Below are positions 25,075 to 32,798 of a DNA stretch of 64,000 nt, piece after piece. How positions within the stretch are numbered: the first letter of the stretch is position 1; every line of letters begins with the position of its first letter. Location of the stretch: positions 12,265 to 76,264 of the forward strand of contig CAVIJD010000006.1 in assembly GCA_963643165.1 (NCBI GenBank), read 5' to 3'. This DNA comes from F23-D06 sp963643165. Lineage in GTDB: Bacteria; Bacteroidota; Bacteroidia; Bacteroidales; WCHB1-69. The notes below the pieces were generated by a model, which saw only the letters and a program-made list of their open reading frames with translations, was not told the DNA's origin and did no database searches. The translations under genes were made by a program, and so were the position numbers.

Positions 25075-28000
25075 CTATCGTTTGGTGAACGGTTTTACAA
25101 CCGTGCCCTTGTCGGTGATGATCCGTACAAAGTACATGCCGTCAGCGAGGCCGTCGGCAGAAAGGACTGCCGTGTGGTCGTTAACTTGCTGCACGCGGAG
25201 GGTCTTGCCATAAACGTCATAGACCTCAATCTTTTCAATCATGCAGTTGCTGTTGGCAATGGTCACATAGCTGCTGGTGGGGTTAGGATAGAGCTTGGTT
25301 TGTGCAAGCACATAGTCCTCAACGGCGTCAGGCAGTGTGGTGAAGTTCACAGTGTTGGAGTGTGCACTCTCCGTGGTGTCGCAGTTGGCTACCATGTAAG
25401 CCTCGTATGCGCTTTCGGCCATCAGGTCGGTGAGCACGTACGGAGAAGCAGCCGTGATGTTGACGGTAGTCCAAGCGTCGGTGCCTTTTCTGTAGTAGAG
25501 TGTCCAGCTGTCAGGGGTGCCTTCCTGTGTCCAGCTCAGCGTTGCGCTGTTCACGTCAACGTTAGAGACGGTCAGAACAGGAGCGTGGCAGGTGTCAGCA
25601 GGTTGAGGTTCAGGATCAGGATCAGGACCGGCAACGGCTGCTATCATAACGCTGTCCAAGTAAATGTATGCGTCACCATAGCCATAGTTGCTCGTGCCTT
25701 TGAACACGATGCGAGCAGCCTGGTTGCTGTAAGCGGAAAGGTCGTACGACTTGCGGGTCCAGTCAGCGGCGCCCACAAGACCAGTTTCGAGCAGGGTGCG
25801 TGTGCCGGCAGCCTCAATATAGACGGAGAAGTCGCCACCCGTGGGGTTCATATAGTAGAACGTGAGCATAACGTTCTGCGTAAGGTTCAGCACCGGAGTC
25901 TTGAGGTAGTTGACAGCGTCTTCTTCGTTCATGTAAGAGTCGAACATGACGCAACCGCCTTCCACGCCTGCTGTTTCAGCCGTGTAGCCCCAAGGTTCAG
26001 AAACTTGACCCTCGGTCTCGTCGTTGTCCCAACAAGACGGGATGGCACCTGAAGCAAGGTTGTTGAAGAGTTCCACGAACGGGAGGTCAACGGCAACGCA
26101 TGCGGTTGTGAATGACACAGGACCTGTCCAAAGGCTGGCGTCGCCTGCACCGCAGTCTGATTGTACATAAACATCGTATGAGGTTGCGGCAGTAAGACCT
26201 GTCAGGGTGTAAGGATTAGCCGTGACTGCTACTGTAGTGCCAGAACCTTGTGCAAAGCCGGCAAGACCATATTCGATGTTCCAAGCGGTAGCCGTTCCGT
26301 TCTCGGTCCAGGAAATGACCGTAGAGTTCTCTGTTGTTGCAGAGACAGAAAGACCAGAAGGTCTTGCGCAAGAGATGGGCTCACCAACTACCAGATTGTC
26401 GATATGCAGGTCATTGTCGCCGTTGGTGACGGTTGACTCGCCGTAGAAAGCGATGCGGATGGTCTGTCCGGCAAACTGAGCCAGAGAGATGCTTACCTGG
26501 TCGCCTGTGTTGGAGATGTGGTTATAGACATGGTCGCCTGTTCCCGCATTGTTCCAAACGGTAGCGTTGTTCATATTCCAGGTTGCGCCGCCATCGGTAG
26601 AGATCATCACGATGAAGCGATCGTCTGGTTGTCCGGCGGTGTCTTCAATCTGGCTTGCGTTGTTCCAGTCTGTCAGGGCAAGGTCAAACATAAGTGCCGG
26701 GTTGGTCAGTGCTGTCAGGTCGATTTCGGGCGTTACCAGCCAATATTTCACACTCGTTCCATAGATGTTCATGGCTGCGTGTCTCAAACCGAACACGGAA
26801 GTCTTGGTGAAGCCCCATCCGCTGGAGACAGAAGTGAGGTTCTCTGTGTGTGTAACCGTGTCAGAAGGGATACCGGAGTAGCGTTCCCAGCAGAGCGGCA
26901 GCGTAGTGAAGCTGTCAAAATTCTGGCTGTACGGAGCGGAGATAGGAGCACATTCGGTATAGGCTTCTGCTGTGTTGGAATAGAGCGTGTCTGCACCGCA
27001 GAGTGAGCCTACTCGGAATTCATATCCCGTTGAAGGGGTAAGACCCGTAACGGTATAGTTGGCCGTCATCGTGTTCGTAGCCTGTGACCAGACAGAATCA
27101 GCCATTGCTTTGTATTCTACCACCCAACCGTAATCGCTGGAGTTTTCATTCCAAATCAGGTCGGCTGTAGTGGCTGTAGAACCGTTTGTGACAAGCATCG
27201 GAGCGACGCAGTCAGATTCTGAACAATTCATCATGAACGTGATGTCCGGGACAATGGTGCTGGTGGAGGAGGAATAAGCTGCCGGGCTGGAGGGTTGAAT
27301 GTCAGAGCCGTCCTGATACCAATAGACGGTGTTGCCCGTGGTGGGGGTGTGACCTCTCCAGGAGAAGCTGCTATAGCCGCCTGTGTTGTTGTCAACGGCG
27401 ACAACAAGGTTGCTGGTGCCGTCATATACGAACGGAGTGGAGAACGGGATGGTTACCCAACCGCCATTGATGTTCATCGAATGGGCAATGGCCACCTGCT
27501 GCATACTGGTGACAGGAATGAAGTTGGTGGTGCTCAATGTGGTTTCGGTGGTATTGGCGATATAGACATCTACGGTACGCGGTATGCTGCTCTGTGATTT
27601 AGCATAGAAAGCAATACCTCTGATGGTATCCAAACCGGTAAGGTCAGATGCCGGGTAGATGGTTTGCGAATAACCATAATTGTAATTGGAATGGAACGGT
27701 GAAGAGGTACTGGTCTGTGTACCCGTGCCTGAAATCTCAACGCCACAAACAGATGTGGTGAATGAGAGTGTGCGGAACACTGCCGTGTCAGCATCGTTGT
27801 CGCAAAGTGTGCGCAGCTGCACATTGTAGGTCGTGGCACTCGTGAGTCCGCTTATGAAGTAAAGGTTGTCGGTTGTGGTTGCCGTTGTCCAGGTGGTCTG
27901 GGCACTCGGTTTGTAAGAGACCATCACAGAGGAGATGGGCAGACCGCCGGTGGTATCCAATTCCCAAGCGATGGCAGCGGAATTTGAGGTGGTGGTAATC

Positions 28001-31000
28001 ACCCGTGCATTGACTACCGGTGCGCAGCTGACGCCTGTGGTGAAAGTGGACATCATGCTCCATTGTGAAGTGGCGCCGCCGCAGATGGAACGCACCCATA
28101 CGTAATAAGGTGTTTCGCTACGCAGATCCTGGAATGAATAGGTTGTGTCGAATACCGTTTCTGTCGTGTTCGTGGTGGCTTCAATCTGGTTGCTGGTGCC
28201 ATAGACGATCTCATAACTGTCAGCTTCCGGACAACCGGTCCAGCTGGCGATAGCGCTGTTGTAAGTGATCTGGGTAAATGCAATGTCGTTAGGACGGGAA
28301 CAAGAAGGCATCTCGCCCACTTCAAAGTTGGCAATATGGAGGTCATTGTCGCCGTTGCGGACGGTTGACTCGCCGTAGAATGCGATGCGGATGGTTTGTC
28401 CGGCATACTGAGCCAAGGAGAGCACTACCTGACGTCCCGTGTTGGGGATTTCACTATAGAGGTAGTTTGCCGTTGAGTCGCCCCAAACGGTAGCGTTGTT
28501 GGCACGCCATGTGGTGCCGCCGTCGGTGGAGATGATGACCATGAACTTGTCGTCCGGAGCATCCTCAGCAACACCTTCGTTGCCGTAGTCTGTCAGTGCC
28601 AAGTCAAAGATGAGGGCGGGGTCTGTGAGAGCGGAAAGGTTGATGTTCGGAGAAACCAGCCAGTCACGGCGAGACGTTCCGTAATTGTTCAATCTAGGAT
28701 GACCCATACTGAAGACGTTAGAAGAGTTGAAGAACCAGTTGCTACCGGAAACCAGCGTTGCGGAGTCAACAAACACGAGGGAAGCAAGTCCGGAGTATTT
28801 CTTCCAGCAAACCGACGGACTGCTGTTGAAACCTGCAAAGTTTTCGGTGTAAGGTGCGATTACAGCATCACATTCTGTGGTGAACGCTGTGCTGAGTTGC
28901 TCGCTGGTGACGTCGCCGCAGTTAGCTCTTACATATACTATATAGTCAGTATTGCCGGTCAGGCCGGTCAGGGTGTGTGTAGTGTCGGTAATGGTTGCCC
29001 AAGTAGCGTCTGTGATGTCCGTGACGGTGTCGGCAACGCAGAGAACGTCCCATGCCGTTTCGCTGCCGCGCGGCGTGATGGTGACATTGGCGCCGGTTGC
29101 CGTGATGTCGGAAACGGTTACGCCGTTAGGACGCAGACAGGTAGGAATGTAGTCGATGTGGATGTCATCAAGATTCATAGAGAAATAGGTACCGCTGGCG
29201 GTATCAATCTGGCTCTTGAATGCCACATAATGACCGGTGCCGGTATATTGAGAGAAGTTGACTTCATATTCAGCCCATGATGAGGTGTAATCAATACTGT
29301 CAACAGGCACAAATGTGGTGGTGTCGTCAGGATTCGTCATGATACCTACAACAATGAAACCATAACCAGAAGATTTTTTTGCCCAGAAACGGGTAAAGAG
29401 CTGACTCATCTGCACGCTGTTGTCAATTTCCGGAGAGACAGCATACGAGGTTGAATTTCCATTGTAGGTTGACTGGTAGAAATAGAGGCCGTTAGGTGCG
29501 CTGTGGTTGACCGTGTTGATGTAAGGATAGGTTGAACCGGCGGCGCGGATGCGGCTCCAGCAGTCAGGATAGTTGTAAGAGGCGTATCCAGCAGTATAGG
29601 AGTCGAAGTTCTCGTCAAGCGGGAGGGAGGCCACACCGCAAGCGGTTCTGCCGGTGGCCACATTGGACACATACGAGGTGTCGCCTGCGCCGCAATATGC
29701 TCTCACTGTGAAGGTGTATTCTGTGTTAGACTCCAAGCCAGTGATGGTTGTGGAGGGTGTACCCGACACGTTAACGGCAACAGGAGCAGCCGTTCCGGAG
29801 ACATATTCCACAATCCAATCGGTGGCAGATCCTGTTTCTGTCCACGTGAGGTCGATAGTGGAGGCGGTGCTGTTAGAAGCGGCCAGGTCTTTCGGCTTCG
29901 GACAAGTTATAGGCTCGATTATCGACACATTGTCGATGTGCAGGTCATTGTCGCCGCCGCTAATTGTCGATTCACCATAGAAAGCGATGCGGATGGTCTG
30001 TCCGGCATACTGTGCCAGAGAGATGCTCACCTGCTCACCAGCCGTGGAGATATAGTCGTAACGGTGTGCGGCCGTGGCCGTGTTGTCCCAAATGGTAGCC
30101 GTTGACATGTTCCAAGTTGCGCCGTTGTCCGTAGATACCAGCACGATGAAACGGTCGTCCTGCTGACGGGTAGAGTCTGCAATCGGGTTGGAACTGCCGT
30201 ATGATGTAAGAGCCATATCAAATGTAAGGGTCGGCGTGTTAAGCGAACTCAAATCAATGGCAGGCGTAATCATCCATTCGTAACGGTTCATACCAAAGAT
30301 GTTCAGTGATGCATGGGTCAAACCGAATGCATGTCTGCTGCTGAATTTCCAGCCGTTAGAAGTAGTGCCCAGATCTGTAATGTGTGTAATCGTATCAGAC
30401 GCTGCACCGGAGTAGAACTCCCAGCACGGCGAAATGTTCGTATTGAAAGTCTCAAAATTCTCAGAATATGGAGCAACGGTGGCGGCACATTCTGTCCAAG
30501 CAGAAATTGTTCTTGTATAAAGCGTGTCGTTTGTGCAGATGGAACCTACTCTGAAGTTATAGTAAGATGAACTGTTAAGGTCAGTGACGGTGTATGTGGT
30601 GGATGTGATGGAAGCGGCTTCCGTCCATACGGTGTCAGCGTCCAGTTTGTACTCCACTACCCATTCTGTCTCGTTGTCGCCGGCAACCCAAGTGAGGTCT
30701 GCCGTGGTAGTCGTGACGCCAGTGAGCATAGCCATCGGGGCGACGCAGTCAGACGTGAGGCAATTTCCGATGAAACGGATGTCCGGAACAAGCGTTGTGA
30801 CACCATCGCTACTGGCTGATGGATTGCTAGGCTGGACGTTCGTGTAGTCACTGTACCAATAAACAGCGTTGCCTTCGGTGGCATCGTGGGCTGCAAATTG
30901 GAAGGAACCGTAGCCGCCAGTATTGTTGTCAACGGCAACTACGATGTTGCTGCTGCGGTCATAAACAAACGGGGTGCTGAACGGAATGGTAACCCAACCT

Positions 31001-32640
31001 GTGGTGCTCACATCCAACGTACAGGCTAAAGCCTTCTGCGACATATCGCTGACGGCAATGTAGTTGCTGGTGCTTAATGTGGTCTGGTTGGTATGTCCGA
31101 TGTAAACGTCAATGTTACGGTTTCTCCAACTCGTGGATTTGACATAGAAGGCAATGCCTGTAATGGTGTCCAATCCTGTGAGTTGAGAAGCCGGATAGAT
31201 GGTTTGTGAATATCCATAGTTGTAGTTGCTGTGGAAAGGCACATAATAACTGTATTGAGAATGGTTGTCGCAAATCTCACCACAACTTGAGGTGGAAACC
31301 GTCAGTGACTGCACAGAAGCGGTATCTACATCATTGTCACAAAGCGTGCGGATGCTGACACTGTAGGTAGAACCCGGGGTAAGTCCCGTGAGGAAGTAGT
31401 AGTTCTCGGTAGTGGTTACCGTAGTCCATTGGGTCTCGTCGGCAGACTTGTACTGAATCAGCACAGAAGAGTGCGGCAGACCTTGGGTCTCGTTGAAGTC
31501 CCAGGTGAGGAGTGCCTTGTTGCCGGCAACATCTGACACGCGGGCGTTCTGCACGGGTGCGCAACGTGGCGTAGTGGTGAACGTGAACGTTTCAACAGCT
31601 GCTGTATCGTTGTCGTTGTCGCAAAGCGTGCGCAGACGAACAGTATAGGTTGTAGTGGGAGTAAGGTTGGTGATGTTATAATAGTCGTTAGTAGTGTAAT
31701 CTGTCGTCCAAGAATTGTCAAGAGTTGACTTGTACTGAATCTGTACAGAGGAGGGAGGCAGACCGATGGTATCAACCGTGCTCCAGGTGATGAGAGCATG
31801 ATCGTAGTCGATTTCTTCAGCGCCGGCTTTCTCCACGGGATAACAGCTTACCGGTGTTTCGAAGTTGATGGAAGAAGACCAGCGGGCAGAGTCGGTGCCG
31901 CAGATGGTGCGTACCCACACATAGTAGCGGGTGTCGCTGGTGAGGTTTGTCAACGCTAAAGTTGAAGAAGGAGCATCTACCACCACGGCGTCCTCGTCGC
32001 GGGTGCTGCTGGTGCTGTAGGCCACCTGATAGCCCGTGGCACTGCTGCAGCCCGTCCAGGAAAGGTCGGCACTGTTGTAGGTAATGTTGTCGGCCATAAT
32101 CTCGCCGGCAGAGGTGCAATTGGAAGCTGCCGAAACATCGATGTCGTCAAGGAACCAAAAGTAGTAAGTAACTAGCGGCTGATGGCGGAAAGCGATGTAA
32201 CTGCCTGCCGGCGCCCCTGCAAAGGAAACCGTAAACTCTTGGCAACCGCTGACCTGGCTAACAGAGTAAGTAGCCACAGACGTAAATGTGGTAGCGTCTG
32301 TCAGCGAGGTCACATAACCTACCTGAAATGATCCGCAATTCGAATAAGAACCTTCCGGTCTGGTGCTGAAAGTCAACTCTACCGTGCTGATTTCCACGCT
32401 GAGAGCCGGCATTGCCACTAAGTTGTCGGTAGAACCGGAAAACTTCAGGCTGTGGGTGCCGCCGCATGAATAACTTGAGCCAGTTTGTACGGCCACCGAT
32501 CCTGATGAGGAGATTTTAGTCCACCCTGTCGGCAGACCAGAACTTAGGCTCTCAAAGTCCTCGGTGAAGTAACTTTGAGCCTGCAAGGCCCACGGCAACA
32601 TCATCAGCGCCGAAAGCCATACTAAGAAAAGTTTTTTCAT
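25075..32640 (-). CDS. Giant T9SS-exported FN3 / jelly-roll adhesin-like protein
   Basis: 2521 residues from the ATG at 32640, chosen because it opens a signal peptide (MKKLFLVWLSALMMLPWALQAQ); an open frame 41 codons longer has no ribosome site. The chain has about 11 fibronectin type III domains, about six MAM/cleaved-adhesin-like jelly-roll domains (each starting near a '[ED]-N-F' motif, ending 'DNDLHIDNxxI'), and two copies of an unnamed beta domain starting FHSNYNYGYSQTIYPAS. Most domain borders carry a cysteine. A GPDPDPEPQPAD linker precedes the last FN3, and residues about 2445-2521 are a type A sorting domain (LYPNPTSSYV...KPFTKR). It should cross the outer membrane by type IX secretion and be attached to the surface or released. 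Likely role: adhesion or matrix; no enzyme motif seen. Confidence 0.88.
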   Translation of the reverse strand: MKKLFLVWLSALMMLPWALQAQSYFTEDFESLSSGLPTGWTKISSSGSVAVQTGSSYSCGGTHSLKFSGSTDNLVAMPALSVEISTVELTFSTRPEGSYSNCGSFQVGYVTSLTDATTFTSVATYSVSQVSGCQEFTVSFAGAPAGSYIAFRHQPLVTYYFWFLDDIDVSAASNCTSAGEIMADNITYNSADLSWTGCSSATGYQVAYSTSSTRDEDAVVVDAPSSTLALTNLTSDTRYYVWVRTICGTDSARWSSSINFETPVSCYPVEKAGAEEIDYDHALITWSTVDTIGLPPSSVQIQYKSTLDNSWTTDYTTNDYYNITNLTPTTTYTVRLRTLCDNDNDTAAVETFTFTTTPRCAPVQNARVSDVAGNKALLTWDFNETQGLPHSSVLIQYKSADETQWTTVTTTENYYFLTGLTPGSTYSVSIRTLCDNDVDTASVQSLTVSTSSCGEICDNHSQYSYYVPFHSNYNYGYSQTIYPASQLTGLDTITGIAFYVKSTSWRNRNIDVYIGHTNQTTLSTSNYIAVSDMSQKALACTLDVSTTGWVTIPFSTPFVYDRSSNIVVAVDNNTGGYGSFQFAAHDATEGNAVYWYSDYTNVQPSNPSASSDGVTTLVPDIRFIGNCLTSDCVAPMAMLTGVTTTTADLTWVAGDNETEWVVEYKLDADTVWTEAASITSTTYTVTDLNSSSYYNFRVGSICTNDTLYTRTISAWTECAATVAPYSENFETFNTNISPCWEFYSGAASDTITHITDLGTTSNGWKFSSRHAFGLTHASLNIFGMNRYEWMITPAIDLSSLNTPTLTFDMALTSYGSSNPIADSTRQQDDRFIVLVSTDNGATWNMSTATIWDNTATAAHRYDYISTAGEQVSISLAQYAGQTIRIAFYGESTISGGDNDLHIDNVSIIEPITCPKPKDLAASNSTASTIDLTWTETGSATDWIVEYVSGTAAPVAVNVSGTPSTTITGLESNTEYTFTVRAYCGAGDTSYVSNVATGRTACGVASLPLDENFDSYTAGYASYNYPDCWSRIRAAGSTYPYINTVNHSAPNGLYFYQSTYNGNSTSYAVSPEIDNSVQMSQLFTRFWAKKSSGYGFIVVGIMTNPDDTTTFVPVDSIDYTSSWAEYEVNFSQYTGTGHYVAFKSQIDTASGTYFSMNLDDIHIDYIPTCLRPNGVTVSDITATGANVTITPRGSETAWDVLCVADTVTDITDATWATITDTTHTLTGLTGNTDYIVYVRANCGDVTSEQLSTAFTTECDAVIAPYTENFAGFNSSPSVCWKKYSGLASLVFVDSATLVSGSNWFFNSSNVFSMGHPRLNNYGTSRRDWLVSPNINLSALTDPALIFDLALTDYGNEGVAEDAPDDKFMVIISTDGGTTWRANNATVWGDSTANYLYSEIPNTGRQVVLSLAQYAGQTIRIAFYGESTVRNGDNDLHIANFEVGEMPSCSRPNDIAFTQITYNSAIASWTGCPEADSYEIVYGTSNQIEATTNTTETVFDTTYSFQDLRSETPYYVWVRSICGGATSQWSMMSTFTTGVSCAPVVNARVITTTSNSAAIAWELDTTGGLPISSVMVSYKPSAQTTWTTATTTDNLYFISGLTSATTYNVQLRTLCDNDADTAVFRTLSFTTSVCGVEISGTGTQTSTSSPFHSNYNYGYSQTIYPASDLTGLDTIRGIAFYAKSQSSIPRTVDVYIANTTETTLSTTNFIPVTSMQQVAIAHSMNINGGWVTIPFSTPFVYDGTSNLVVAVDNNTGGYSSFSWRGHTPTTGNTVYWYQDGSDIQPSSPAAYSSSTSTIVPDITFMMNCSESDCVAPMLVTNGSTATTADLIWNENSSDYGWVVEYKAMADSVWSQATNTMTANYTVTGLTPSTGYEFRVGSLCGADTLYSNTAEAYTECAPISAPYSQNFDSFTTLPLCWERYSGIPSDTVTHTENLTSVSSGWGFTKTSVFGLRHAAMNIYGTSVKYWLVTPEIDLTALTNPALMFDLALTDWNNASQIEDTAGQPDDRFIVMISTDGGATWNMNNATVWNNAGTGDHVYNHISNTGDQVSISLAQFAGQTIRIAFYGESTVTNGDNDLHIDNLVVGEPISCARPSGLSVSATTENSTVISWTENGTATAWNIEYGLAGFAQGSGTTVAVTANPYTLTGLTAATSYDVYVQSDCGAGDASLWTGPVSFTTACVAVDLPFVELFNNLASGAIPSCWDNDETEGQVSEPWGYTAETAGVEGGCVMFDSYMNEEDAVNYLKTPVLNLTQNVMLTFYYMNPTGGDFSVYIEAAGTRTLLETGLVGAADWTRKSYDLSAYSNQAARIVFKGTSNYGYGDAYIYLDSVMIAAVAGPDPDPEPQPADTCHAPVLTVSNVDVNSATLSWTQEGTPDSWTLYYRKGTDAWTTVNITAASPYVLTDLMAESAYEAYMVANCDTTESAHSNTVNFTTLPDAVEDYVLAQTKLYPNPTSSYVTIANSNCMIEKIEVYDVYGKTLRVQQVNDHTAVLSADGLADGMYFVRIITDKGTVVKPFTKR

Positions 32641-32716
32641 AAAGTTTTTTAATTTGTTGATATTTAGTGTGTTATAGTTATAATCAATATATATTATTCC
32701 AATTTTTTTGAAGCGG

Positions 32717-32724
32717 CAAAAATA
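32717..32724 (-). promoter_or_regulatory. Promoter -7 box for the giant T9SS-cargo gene
   Basis: Minus strand TATTTTTG matches TAnnTTTG. It lies 77 bases before the ATG at 32640, giving an AT-rich leader of about 70 bases. Confidence 0.55.
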
Positions 32725-32769
32725 AAAAAAAGTTTGACACTTCATTTTTTTCATTGGGAACAAAAATTG

Positions 32770-32777
32770 TACTTTTG
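32770..32777 (+). promoter_or_regulatory. Promoter -7 box for the aldehyde dehydrogenase-GldB gene
   Basis: Plus strand TACTTTTG matches TAnnTTTG, 22 bases before the ATG at 32799; divergent from the surface-protein promoter. Confidence 0.55.
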
Positions 32778-32798
32778 CACTCCTAAAAGAGACCTGTA

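Noticed and set aside
24955..26052. 365-codon plus-strand frame across the inverted repeat and the end of the giant gene
   Set aside because: Most of it is antisense to the T9SS sorting domain and last FN3 domain, and it runs through a strong terminator.
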